A stretch of DNA of 54,969 bases from Flavobacteriales bacterium (GTDB taxonomy: Bacteria > Bacteroidota > Bacteroidia > Flavobacteriales_D > Sanyastnellaceae): the NCBI GenBank assembly GCA_947466425.1, contig CANIBZ010000015.1:1-54969 (forward strand), given 5' to 3'. Made by a program: the position numbers and the translations under genes. Below are positions 8,651-16,858 of this stretch, piece by piece (within the stretch, counting starts at the first letter, position 1; each line of letters begins with the position of its first letter). A model generated the notes under the pieces. That model was not told where the DNA came from, ran no database searches, and saw only the letters and a list, made by a program, of their open reading frames with translations.

Positions 8651-8693
8651 ATTACTTTTTTTCATTAAAATCAAAATAAATCTTAAATCTTCT

Positions 8694-8829
8694 CCCCCAC
8701 CTATCAGTGGGGGCATTACCCATGCCGCTCGCATAGCGAGCTCTAAGCAACGCAGTTCCAATTACGAAGTAGGAACAACGAAGTTCTAACAACGAAGTTC
8801 CAACAACGAAGTTCCAACAACGTAGTTCA
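8694..8829. repeat. Hairpins and AAC/AATT mini-hairpin array
   Basis: Begins with a 7-bp stem CCCCCAC-ctatca-GTGGGGG (8694-8713) and GCTCGC-ATA-GCGAGC (8727-8741). Then come AAC-GAA-GTT units joined by AATT or CCAAC, the same family as at 1400-1470. The last unit is shared with the start of the duplicated block and touches the stop codon of paralog 2. The GC-rich stem lies upstream of the 7256 gene and could affect its mRNA leader. Confidence 0.7.
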
Positions 8830-10533
8830 TCATTCCACAATAACCTTCGAACTATCTAACCACGCACTATTGCTTATCCAATGAAGTGTGTACATTCCTG
8901 AGCTGAGCGAAGAAATATTTATTTCAATGGTATTGCTTGAAGAAGCGAATAGAAAAATATTTTCTCTCAAGACTTCTCTACCTTGCATATCTATGATTAC
9001 AATTTCATTCTGATTGCTCGGAACATAGTTTTCTGGAAAGGTGAATGAGAGATTCACAACATCGGTTGCCGGATTTGGAAAAACGGTGATAGTGTTTTCT
9101 AAACCAACAACAATTTCTTCAACGTTCACGTATTGGCATCCGGGTTCTACGCATCCCATAGAATCTACTTTGAAAATCCATGGGGTTTTCAAGAATGGAT
9201 TAGGATCCTGTGTTTCTTGCTCGATAAAACCACAACACACAAAACCACCGTCAGGCGTAGGTTTAGTATCTAAGATATGGTGTTTTGCAAATCCAAAAAC
9301 CTCAGGCATATTTGGCGTATTATTATAAAAACTATATGACCTGCACCATAGACTGTCTCTTTGTTGAGTTAGTTTCAGAATGAATCCATTTAGCCTTACA
9401 TAATCTCCGTTCCAACCTGTCCAATTCGAGCTAATAGAATTATCACCAGATATCAAAAAAGTCCCGTCATTAAGCGCGACATAATCTGCAAAAGCTCCTA
9501 AGTAACTTGATAGATATTTTTTAACATCGGTCATTATTGAAAGTTGATTATTGCTGTATTGCTCCAAGTGAGCAGTATAAAAAAATCCTGAAAATGTGGA
9601 TAATGCCTGCACCTCTGTTGTATTTCTACCAAAAAGAATTACTTTATCTTCTTCGTATTCATATATCTCGGCCCTCTCCCCACCGCATTGCCCACCAATG
9701 ACTATTCGACTTTCTTCATTTCCCTCTTCATCAGTTTTTATTAAGATGAAATCGGTATTTAAAAACCAGCCTCCTGAACATTCACCTATAGGTATTGTGC
9801 TGGCGCACAACCAAAACCCACCATCTAGTGCCTTGAAAACTGAATAGGCGCTATATGTATTTGAATAGGTCTTGAACCAAATAGTGTTACCTAAGCTGTC
9901 GAGTTTCAAAAGAAAAGAATTTGGATCTGCGAAGTTTAGTACATCTAAGGAGTCCTGATGCGCTCCATAAACAATATAGGTGCTGTCTGAAAAATCTTCA
10001 ATAATACCGCTTGCATTGAACCCTGCAAATGTTGTATCGAATAAACGTTGACTGAGAATTTCACCTTCTGAGTCAATCGAAACCAAAAAATTTTTCTTTT
10101 GATTGTTGTCGGTGTATGTTTCAAAAGTCGAAACGATTTTACCATCATGATTCTTCACCATTCCACCGAAATTACCTAGAGGGTAATCGAACCATTCCTG
10201 ACCTTCATCAACTTGTGGATTATCATATCGCCTCCACCAATTCAAATCGCCGTTGGTATTGCATTTTGCGGCAAAACAGCGGGTGTAAAAACTGCATGAA
10301 TCAGGATGACATAACGAACCTTTTCCAAACATTAGAAATCCATTGAAGAAACTAGGCGTAGTATCAATTATAAATACATTCTCAAAATAACCATGAGGAT
10401 TATAGTTATAACTGGGCCATTGGCAGCTTACAGGATGAGCCAGGTTAAATTCGGGCCATTGGGATTCCGGCCATTGGGCGTGCACAAGAAAAGCGTTACA
10501 TACAATGACAAGTGAAAATAAAAGTTTCCTCAT
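8830..10533 (-). CDS. T9SS type A sorting-domain surface protein, paralog 2
   Basis: Paralog of the 1474 gene, likewise a predicted type IX secretion substrate of unknown function. The start at 10533 gives the signal peptide MRKLLFSLVIVCNAFLVHAQ; the frame is open to 10584. The mature N-terminus carries a small internal duplication (QWPES-QWPEF) absent from paralog 1. The central region has 'KLDSLGNTIWFKTYS'-type repeats but is strongly diverged from paralog 1. From KTPWIFKVDSMGC to the end (VFPNPATDVV ... SSKVIVE) it is almost identical to paralog 1. The pattern of conserved ends and a variable middle suggests gene conversion of the ends or selection for a variable exposed region. Confidence 0.85.
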   Translation of the reverse strand: MRKLLFSLVIVCNAFLVHAQWPESQWPEFNLAHPVSCQWPSYNYNPHGYFENVFIIDTTPSFFNGFLMFGKGSLCHPDSCSFYTRCFAAKCNTNGDLNWWRRYDNPQVDEGQEWFDYPLGNFGGMVKNHDGKIVSTFETYTDNNQKKNFLVSIDSEGEILSQRLFDTTFAGFNASGIIEDFSDSTYIVYGAHQDSLDVLNFADPNSFLLKLDSLGNTIWFKTYSNTYSAYSVFKALDGGFWLCASTIPIGECSGGWFLNTDFILIKTDEEGNEESRIVIGGQCGGERAEIYEYEEDKVILFGRNTTEVQALSTFSGFFYTAHLEQYSNNQLSIMTDVKKYLSSYLGAFADYVALNDGTFLISGDNSISSNWTGWNGDYVRLNGFILKLTQQRDSLWCRSYSFYNNTPNMPEVFGFAKHHILDTKPTPDGGFVCCGFIEQETQDPNPFLKTPWIFKVDSMGCVEPGCQYVNVEEIVVGLENTITVFPNPATDVVNLSFTFPENYVPSNQNEIVIIDMQGREVLRENIFLFASSSNTIEINISSLSSGMYTLHWISNSAWLDSSKVIVE

Positions 10534-10625
10534 TGATTCAATTTGAATGAATAAATTAATGCCTCGTAAATTTAATCTCTTCACTATTCGGAATTACCCC
10601 AAACATTGCCAATTATTACCGTTCT

Positions 10626-10645
10626 AAAAAACTGCGCAGTTTTTT
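10626..10645. repeat. 20-bp perfect palindrome upstream of paralog 2
   Basis: Second copy of AAAAAACTGCGCAGTTTTTT, with flanks matching 3258-3277. It lies in the 333-base gene-free stretch 10534-10866, which otherwise contains duplicated leader sequence and the array from 10728. Confidence 0.7.
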
Positions 10646-10727
10646 CAGCCCTCATTTTTACGATTTTCCTTATTTAACAAGGGTTTTAAGAGTTTTGCGG
10701 TTTAGAAAAATCCGCACAAATACCTAG

Positions 10728-10878
10728 GGAACTTCGTTCCTTCAATCACTACGTGATCAATCGTTCCGATTTCACCGAAGGTTTGATCCGCAGGATTGAT
10801 CTGAAAGATTGATTCGAAGAATTGATCACGTAGTGATTGATCTGAAAGATTGATTCGAAGAATTGATCACCGAAGTTG
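10728..10878. repeat. Bipolar mini-hairpin array (CA/TG family) reaching into a stop codon
   Basis: GGAAC-TTC-GTTCC, ATCAC-TAC-GTGAT and ATCG-TTC-CGAT with CA spacers, then ACC-GAA-GGT, ATCC-GCA-GGAT, ATCT-GAA-AGAT, ATTC-GAA-GAAT, ATCAC-GTA-GTGAT and repeats of these with TG spacers. Every loop read here is TNC before the switch or GNA after it. The last, imperfect hairpin supplies the TGA stop (10867-10869) and final codons of the ORF6N-type gene on the minus strand. Confidence 0.8.
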
Positions 10879-11747
10879 ATTAAATATTTCTTTAACAAGT
10901 CCATCCATACGAGAAAAAGCAAACCACCTTTTCCCCAGATCCTTCAGTGATGCGCCAATATGATACATTTCCTTTTTATCTAGAATTAGAAATCTGTCGT
11001 GAGCCTTTTTCAGAATTCGAATTTCAATTGGAGGATATTGCGAGTTATGCTTTTCAAGATCGAGTTTAATTGCTCTGATATTCTCTCGGTGTAAATAATG
11101 CAATTTACCTTTTGACTTCTTTTCGAAAGTTGCAACAATGTGGTTTCATCGATATAATTATCAATTAAAACAATCGATTTCTTGGCTCTTGAAATGATCT
11201 CACTGCTGAAAACGTACGCATCAAATCTCTGATCATTGAAGAAGATACCGGAGTTGGGTAATGTCATTTGTTTTAAAGCGGAATGAATTTCGCTAATCTG
11301 ATTTTGTTGATTGATTAAAGCGCTTTCTATTGAAGATATACGATTCGTTGTTTCAACAGGATGGGGAATCAGTTTACGAAGTGATACGAACGTTTTTACA
11401 ATTTCAATTGTGACTTCATGTGCTAATTTCGACCTTAGTACTGTTGCAAGCATTGCCACTCCAAACTCAGTAAATACCATATTTCCGAATTTGGAATGTT
11501 GACCAACATTTCGGAAATCATCATTTCCTAAGGTCACATTTTGTGACCTTAGAGCTTGTAACTCAACATTGGATATTTTGAATGCAAAAAGTTCTGGAAA
11601 GCGAGAAATATTTCTCTTAACTGACTGATTAATAACTTTCGTTTGGACGCCATAAAGCTCTGCAAGATCAGAAGCAAGCACTATTTGTTGACCGTTATAA
11701 AGATATATCCGAACATTAATTTCAGATTTAATTAGGTTTTGTTCCAT
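10867..11747 (-). pseudogene. ORF6N/KilA-N-type DNA-binding protein, split by a frameshift
   Basis: ORF6N-domain protein of the kind often found in phage- or toxin-associated loci. The first frame (11747 to 11010) has the ORF6N start (IYLYNGQQIVLASDLAELYG, FTEFGVAMLATVL), a short coiled linker, and a C-terminal region (SIVLIDNYIDETTLLQLSKR). That frame then ends in an unrelated tail, while the following frame (to 10867) continues the expected C-terminus with LDLEKHNSQYPPIEIR, HDRFLILDKKEMYHIG and KWFAF-like RWFAFSRMDG, which resembles a phospholipase-D-like domain. The break lies at the TTT run 11065-11067 (AAA in the mRNA, context caa-tta-aac), where one missing A would rejoin the frames. 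A -1 ribosomal slip at A-UUA-AAC would do the same. A broken gene or sequencing error is likelier. Confidence 0.75.
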
Positions 11748-11823
11748 ACAGCAAACCTATTTCGCGAATTTGGAAAACACTCTAACTTTAATGTGCAAGT
11801 TATATGCTGTTTATTCAATAACA

Positions 11824-11967
11824 AAATGCCCGAAGGGCGAATGTACTGCGGACGAATGCACTTCGTGCGAATGCTTCGCGAATGTCTTCGACGATTTTAA
11901 CAACGAAGTTCCAATTATGAAATAGAAATTACGAAGTAGGAATTACGAATCCCGATAGCTATCGGGA
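11824..11967. repeat. Mini-hairpin array (GAAT, then AAC/AATT family) with terminal palindrome
   Basis: GCCC-GAA-GGGC, GTAC-TGC-GGAC (imperfect), GCAC-TTC-GTGC, GC-TTC-GC and GTC-TTC-GAC, spaced by GAAT, then GATTTTAAC and AAC-GAA-GTT/TAT-GAA-ATA/TAC-GAA-GTA units. It ends in the 18-bp perfect palindrome TCCCGATAGCTATCGGGA (11950-11967), 24 bases beyond the stop of the AAA ATPase gene, where it might act as a terminator hairpin although no clear T-run follows. Confidence 0.72.
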
Positions 11968-11991
11968 GGAATAAAATCTTCGATTTTCGAA

Positions 11992-13305
11992 TTACATTTT
12001 TACAAAAGCTAGAAACTCTCTCGTATAATCTGAAAGGAACAATGGAATATTTAAAAAACCATCTCGGTACTGAAGGTTTTTTAAAGAATAACGGATTCTA
12101 ATTTGCGGATTGTATTTCTGGTGGTAATAAGTCAAACTGCGACTTTTGACTTGTTCATCGCTTTTAACTTCAATTGGAATAACTTCATTTTCATGCTGAA
12201 TAACAAAATCAATCTCAGCTAAATTTCCCGAGGACCAATATCTTGGAAAATCTTCAAATTGCGTCATCAAGCTTTGTAAAATATAATTCTCAGTTATTGC
12301 CCCTTTGAATTCAGTGAATAATCTATTACCCTCGGCATAGGCTGAATGTGACAATCGAGACATCCTGCGGAGAATACCAATATCAAAGCTGTACATCTTA
12401 AACGCATTTAAATCTTCGTAAGCAGAAAGAGGAATATTCGGTTTTGTTATCAATCGAATTTTATATAACAAACCGGCATTGATAAGCCATTGTATGGCAT
12501 CCTCATATTCTTTGGCTCTAGCACCAGATCGTATTAATTGGTAAACGAATTTTTTATTTTCTCGAGCAAGTTGAACTGGTATTGAATTAAAAACTAATCC
12601 TATTTTAGCAACATCGCGCATAATCGGATATTTAGCAAAATCACCTCTATAAGACAAAATCAAATTTTCTAAAACACTATCACACCGATCGAAATTCATC
12701 GATGCATTAAATTCACTTATGACCGCGGGAAGTCCTCCTGTGACCAAATATCTTTTAAAAAGCTCCTTTAAATCTTCTAAGAAAAAAGACGGAATTTCTT
12801 CGACATCTCGCATTTGCTCCAGGAATTGTGCTGCATTTTTATTCCAGTATGGCAAGACCTCGCGGAAACTCATAGGATACATCGTTAAAAATTCAACTTT
12901 CCCTACTGGAAACGAATATCCCGAATTGAGTAAAATCCCGAGCAGTGAACCTGCTCCTATGACAGGAATATTCGGTCTCTTTTCTGCAAAATATTTAAGA
13001 GAATTCAATGCTTCAGGACATTCTTGAATTTCATCAAAAATAACCAACGTCTCTTCATTTATTTCTTGTCCTCCAATCAGGGAAAGTGAGAGCACTATTC
13101 GCTCAACATCCTTATTCTTCTCGAAAATTTCTTTAAGTTCAGGCCTTTCATCGAAATTGAAATAAAGACATCCTTTGTAATGGTTAGCACCCAACCATTT
13201 CATGCAAAATGTTTTGCCTACCTGTCTTGCTCCTTGAAGAATAAGTGGTAATCTATTAAGCCTATTCTTCCAAGCCAGAAGCTCTTTTTGTACAGCTCTT
13301 TCCAT
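11992..13305 (-). CDS. AAA+ ATPase with DUF4143 domain
   Basis: Cytoplasmic ATPase of the widespread AAA_14/DUF4143 family, whose biological role is not settled. Residues ~20-30 hold Walker A (LILQGARQVGKT) and residues ~88-95 Walker B (LVIFDEIQEC); a sensor-like 'VIGAGSLLG' follows. The C-terminal DUF4143 part ends in EIDFVIQHENEVIPIEVKS, the E/D-(x)n-EVK pattern typical of a PD-(D/E)XK-like domain in this family. Length (437) is close to the usual 380-450. It is monocistronic by position, between the ORF6N pseudogene and prmA, with a hairpin array after its stop. Such genes are often accessory and mobile. Confidence 0.9.
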   Translation of the reverse strand: MERAVQKELLAWKNRLNRLPLILQGARQVGKTFCMKWLGANHYKGCLYFNFDERPELKEIFEKNKDVERIVLSLSLIGGQEINEETLVIFDEIQECPEALNSLKYFAEKRPNIPVIGAGSLLGILLNSGYSFPVGKVEFLTMYPMSFREVLPYWNKNAAQFLEQMRDVEEIPSFFLEDLKELFKRYLVTGGLPAVISEFNASMNFDRCDSVLENLILSYRGDFAKYPIMRDVAKIGLVFNSIPVQLARENKKFVYQLIRSGARAKEYEDAIQWLINAGLLYKIRLITKPNIPLSAYEDLNAFKMYSFDIGILRRMSRLSHSAYAEGNRLFTEFKGAITENYILQSLMTQFEDFPRYWSSGNLAEIDFVIQHENEVIPIEVKSDEQVKSRSLTYYHQKYNPQIRIRYSLKNLQYRDGFLNIPLFLSDYTREFLAFVKM

Positions 13306-13380
13306 TCATAAGTGTGTTAAATGCAAAATTTATTGCAAAATAACCACTTATCTCTGTAAAAACAACATCCGATTGGAAAA

Positions 13381-14205
13381 TTATTTCTTTACTAAGTAAA
13401 GCATCGTCCACTCATCACGAACGCGCGTCTCTTTCCATTCGAATGCTGAAAAGGCTTCAAGCAAGGCTGGGACGTCGTTTTCGTAGAATCCGCTGAGCAA
13501 CAAAGGTGCTCCTGATTTCGTGGCGTTTTCGTAATGCTTGGCTTGAGCTAAGAGAATGTTCCGATTGATGTTGGCAATGAAAACATCCGCCATCTTTCCT
13601 TCCAGTAAATCTTCAACGCCTAAAAGCGCTTCAATCTTCGTACAGCTGTTACGCTCCAAATTTTCAATGGCGTTCTCATATGCCCACTCATCTATGTCAA
13701 TGGCCCAAACTTTTTTCGCGCCGAGTTTTTCAGCAGCAATGGCCAAGACAGCCGTTCCACTGCCCATGTCAATGACTTCCTTGTCTTTCAAGTCGAGCTC
13801 GAACATTTTCTGAAGAACCAAATATGTCGTGGCATGATGACCAGTGCCGAAGCTCATCTTCGGTTCAATGATTAAGTCGAGTACACCTTCCTTCGCTTCG
13901 TGAAAGGGGGCTCTAACGCGACAAAGATTATCTACGTCAATGGGATCGAATTGTGATTCCCACTCGGCGTTCCAGTTGATGTCTTCCATTTCCTTCTTCG
14001 AGAAATGAATGGTCACATCTTCAAGGGTTAATTCCAACAAAGCGTTTTGCAATTCTTCCGTATCGAATTGCGTTGGCACATAAGCCTCTACTCCACTTTC
14101 CGTTTCTTGAAAACTATCGAAAGCCAATTCGCTTAATGAAGCAATAACTAAATCGTTTCCCGGAATAAGCGGAGAAACTTCAAAGGTGTAAACCGTGTAT
14201 TGCAT
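13381..14205 (-). CDS. prmA: Ribosomal protein L11 methyltransferase
   Basis: SAM-dependent methyltransferase that trimethylates ribosomal protein L11. The 274-residue protein has an N-terminal substrate-recognition domain and a Rossmann methyltransferase domain with PKMSFGTGHHATTYLVL, the SAM motif VIDMGSGTAVLAIAAEKLGA, AIDIDEWA, and the catalytic-region motif ANINRNILL (the N-x-x-x/NPPF-like loop of the PrmA family). Its ATG shares one base with the stop of tpiA (TAATG at 14205), so the two are translationally coupled. tpiA-prmA adjacency is seen in other Bacteroidota. Nothing odd in the sequence. Confidence 0.95.
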   Translation of the reverse strand: MQYTVYTFEVSPLIPGNDLVIASLSELAFDSFQETESGVEAYVPTQFDTEELQNALLELTLEDVTIHFSKKEMEDINWNAEWESQFDPIDVDNLCRVRAPFHEAKEGVLDLIIEPKMSFGTGHHATTYLVLQKMFELDLKDKEVIDMGSGTAVLAIAAEKLGAKKVWAIDIDEWAYENAIENLERNSCTKIEALLGVEDLLEGKMADVFIANINRNILLAQAKHYENATKSGAPLLLSGFYENDVPALLEAFSAFEWKETRVRDEWTMLYLVKK

Positions 14206-14939
14206 TAGGCGTTGTAGATAAATTCAAAGTCAGCCACCTTCAAAGAAGCGCCGCCAATAAGCCCGCCATCAACATCTTCACATGCCAACAAAGCCTGTGC
14301 ATTCGCGGCGTTCATACTTCCGCCGTATAAAATCTGAATGTCGTTGGCTACTTCTCCGAACGTTGTTTTCAAGAACGAACGAATGTGCGCGTGCATCTCT
14401 TGTGCTTGATCATTGCTAGCCGTAACGCCTGTCCCAATGGCCCAAACGGGTTCGTAAGCAATAACTATATTTTTCATTTGTGTTGAAGACAGATGTCCAA
14501 TTACTTCTTCAATCTGTTTCGTCACAGTAGCGAAATGTAATTCGTTGTTGCGCTCTTCAAGCGTTTCTCCAATGCAATAAATCGCAGTCAGTTTGTTGGC
14601 CAACAACTGATCTACTTTGCGTTTCAACAATTCTGACGTTTCGTTGTGGTATTGTCTGCGCTCGCTATGTCCAACCAAACTTCCCTTCACCCCTAACGAA
14701 GCCAACATGGCTGCCGAAATTTCTCCTGTGAAAGCTCCCTTCTCATGAGCGCTGCAATCTTGCGCGAATACCGAAAGGTTCGGATGCGCTGGGCATAGTC
14801 CAGCGAGGTAACAAGCCGGAACACAAACCGCCATTGATTTGTTGTTGGAAGGAAATTCGTTTACACTGTTGAATAACGATTTCGCCTCTTCCCAAGAGGT
14901 GTTCATTTTCCAGTTACCGGCGATGAGTTTTGAGCGCAT
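14205..14939 (-). CDS. tpiA: Triosephosphate isomerase
   Basis: Glycolytic and gluconeogenic enzyme interconverting dihydroxyacetone phosphate and glyceraldehyde 3-phosphate. All active-site motifs are present: AGNWKMNT (Asn/Lys), GHSERRQY (His electrophile), AYEPVWAIGTG (catalytic Glu and the loop) and LYGGSMNAANA (phosphate-binding). 244 residues, slightly shorter than the usual ~250. First gene of a two-gene operon with prmA. The upstream gap holds AGGTAAGAG repeats and hairpins rather than an obvious promoter. Confidence 0.97.
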   Translation of the reverse strand: MRSKLIAGNWKMNTSWEEAKSLFNSVNEFPSNNKSMAVCVPACYLAGLCPAHPNLSVFAQDCSAHEKGAFTGEISAAMLASLGVKGSLVGHSERRQYHNETSELLKRKVDQLLANKLTAIYCIGETLEERNNELHFATVTKQIEEVIGHLSSTQMKNIVIAYEPVWAIGTGVTASNDQAQEMHAHIRSFLKTTFGEVANDIQILYGGSMNAANAQALLACEDVDGGLIGGASLKVADFEFIYNA

Positions 14940-14959
14940 GTTCTAAAGTTTTGACAAAT

Positions 14960-15130
14960 GTAAGAGAAGTTCAAACAAGGTAAGAGAAGTTAAGAAAAGG
15001 TAAGAGAGGGGAAGAATGTGCGAAGCACTAATGTGGCGGAGCCACTAATGTTGAATAGCAACGAATGCCGTAGGCGAATGTCCTTCGGACGAGGGTTGCA
15101 AGCAACGAGGGTCTTCGACGTTTCGTGATG
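14960..15130. repeat. AGGTAAGAG repeats followed by GAAT-family mini-hairpins
   Basis: 14960-15015 holds tandem variants of AAGGTAAGAGAAG, also found at 49060-49216 and 54577-54627. Then come hairpins GTGC-GAA-GCAC, GTGGC-GGA-GCCAC, GCC-GTA-GGC, GTCC-TTC-GGAC and GTC-TTC-GAC, with spacers TAAT, GAAT and GAGG. It fills the gap between tpiA (start 14939) and the stop of the esterase gene (15139). No coding sequence seen. Confidence 0.72.
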
Positions 15131-15138
15131 AAGCGTTT

Positions 15139-16581
15139 TTATTCCTTTACGAATCTAATTGCTTTCAATGTTTTATTCTTATTTCTTATTTGAAAAAAAT
15201 AAAGCCCCTGGCTTAAGTTCTCTATATTAATTTCTGTGTTTTCCTTCAGTAAGGATATCTCGTCATTGTGTTTTTGACCCAGCATATCAAAAATAGTTAT
15301 GGTAGAATTCTCAAAATCTGAATAATTAATATTTATAATATTTACAGCTGGATTCGGATACACGCTAACCTTATCTTCATTAGCCACTGAAATAACTCCG
15401 GCGGGATATATCGTTGTATCACAAACAGGATTCGTTGTTACCAGTGGGGCAAAAAAGTTTGCTAAATTATTTTCTCGTAAAATAGAATTATCATAAGCAT
15501 GGCATGGAGTATTAATTTGATCTGCGCAACTGCCTGTTCCAAATAAAAAATTGTACGGGAAATTGGTTGTGGTAAATTCATCATGAATATTATAACCATA
15601 TCCATTATTCGTGTTCCAATTGCTAAATGCCCTGCTTCCGTATAGCTTTGGGGTATTTGCTATTCCATAGCAGTTATAACCGTTTGTCATACACCACGAC
15701 AAGCCGGCATAAACACCTCCGCTATCTATAGGTACCACCAAATCACAAGGTTGATGAAAGGAGTATATTGCAGGTTTTGGGGAATCTACTTTGTGATTTT
15801 CGAGTAAATCACTAAACATGGCACCATACATATTTCCAATTCCTTTTATTTGAAAAGTTACACTTGTTGGTTCAATTGTTCCATCAATATCTCCTAAATC
15901 TGGTCGCGCTACATTAACACCGTTAAAATTTTCTCCCACACAATATTCACAGCTTAATGTGTTACTAAATGGATTAGGTGCATTCGAACTTGCATAGGCC
16001 TGAATTGGCTTTTCACTAATTGTATCTAACAACCCTATTCCAAGTGCAATGAAACTACCCGCGCTTTCTCCTGCTACAAAAATGTTGTTGGTATCAATTT
16101 TTAAAGAGGCATTTCTATTAACTAAATATCGCAAAGCCCCTTTCCCGTCTTGCACGGCTCTATAATATGACCGATACCATTCGGCACTATCTGTTGCAAA
16201 AACACAAGAGTAATTTGGGTAATTGCAATTCCAAGCTAAATCATCTGGAATAAAACCTAATCTGTAATTTATAGTAGCTGTAACATAGCCTCTTTTCGCA
16301 AATTGTTTGCAGAGGTTAGTCATTTCATTTTTATCTCCGGCAAGAAATGCACCTCCGTGTATCCACATCAGTAGAGGCTTTCTTGAAATATGGTTGATGT
16401 CATCGCATATTGGCGTGTAAATGTCCATTGTTAAATTCTCTGTGCTTCCGTTGAAGTTTAGCGCAGTTCCATAAGTGACATTTAATGTACTATCATAATC
16501 GTATTTTTTATCTATCCACTGTTGAGCATTTAAATTCAAATGAAAAAAAATTGCAAATAATAAAGTCAATTTATTTGTCAT
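15139..16581 (-). CDS. Secreted carboxylesterase/alpha-beta hydrolase with T9SS sorting domain
   Basis: Predicted extracellular esterase. The signal peptide is MTNKLTLLFAIFFHLNLNA. The alpha/beta-hydrolase domain shows the oxyanion-hole motif PLLMWIHGGAFLAGD, 'GYVTATINYRLGF', and the nucleophile elbow GESAGS (residues ~185), as in BD-FAE/carboxylesterase-type enzymes; a 'PCDLVVPIDSGG' segment probably carries the acid or the region before the His. After ~400 residues there is a type A sorting domain starting VYPNPAVNIININ and ending FQIRNKNKTLKAIRFVKE. Substrate unknown; ester-linked polysaccharide decorations or lipids are possible. It stands alone, between hairpin arrays. Confidence 0.88.
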   Translation of the reverse strand: MTNKLTLLFAIFFHLNLNAQQWIDKKYDYDSTLNVTYGTALNFNGSTENLTMDIYTPICDDINHISRKPLLMWIHGGAFLAGDKNEMTNLCKQFAKRGYVTATINYRLGFIPDDLAWNCNYPNYSCVFATDSAEWYRSYYRAVQDGKGALRYLVNRNASLKIDTNNIFVAGESAGSFIALGIGLLDTISEKPIQAYASSNAPNPFSNTLSCEYCVGENFNGVNVARPDLGDIDGTIEPTSVTFQIKGIGNMYGAMFSDLLENHKVDSPKPAIYSFHQPCDLVVPIDSGGVYAGLSWCMTNGYNCYGIANTPKLYGSRAFSNWNTNNGYGYNIHDEFTTTNFPYNFLFGTGSCADQINTPCHAYDNSILRENNLANFFAPLVTTNPVCDTTIYPAGVISVANEDKVSVYPNPAVNIININYSDFENSTITIFDMLGQKHNDEISLLKENTEINIENLSQGLYFFQIRNKNKTLKAIRFVKE

Positions 16582-16606
16582 ATTGTATAACTTTTTATTG
16601 GTTCAG

Positions 16607-16737
16607 GGCATGGCGAAGTTAAGGACGAATGCGCTTTGCGCCAAGGTCCTGCGGACGAAAGACGTATGTTGCGAAGCAACGAATGCCAGAGGCGAATGTC
16701 CTTTGGACGAATGTCTGCGACGCTTGTCTAAGACGTG
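16607..16737. repeat. Mini-hairpin array (GAAT family)
   Basis: GCGC-TTT-GCGC, GTCC-TGC-GGAC, GTTGC-GAA-GCAAC, GCC-AGA-GGC, GTCC-TTT-GGAC, GTC-TGC-GAC and GTC-TAA-GAC, spaced by GAAT or close variants. It lies between two divergent genes (16581 minus and 16859 plus), so any promoters of both must be outside or overlapping it. No coding sequence seen. Confidence 0.72.
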
Positions 16738-16858
16738 AGTTGTGGTTTGAAATCCAATATTGAAAAAAAAGAGGAAAGAATAAATTTCCTCATGACCCAA
16801 TGTGTACATACATTCACGCCGTCCACTGCAAGGGACAACCAAACCAATTATCGGAAAT

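Larger units (their letters stand above)
8812..10762 (-). repeat. Segmental duplication, copy B
   Basis: Direct-orientation counterpart of 1456-3394, offset by about 7.36 kb. Both copies share the 3' hairpins, the sorting-domain codons, the signal-peptide codons, the leader sequence, a 20-bp palindrome and the beginning of the upstream hairpin array. They diverge right after the shared ATCAC-TAC-GTGAT hairpin. Confidence 0.85.

Noticed and set aside
8651-8761. Longer N-terminus of the 7256 gene
   Set aside because: The extension is encoded by hairpin-repeat sequence; the signal peptide starts at 8650 (or 8665).
1456-10762. Composite transposon bounded by the two paralog copies
   Set aside because: No transposase, no terminal inverted repeats at the outer ends and no visible target-site duplication; a simple segmental duplication is enough.
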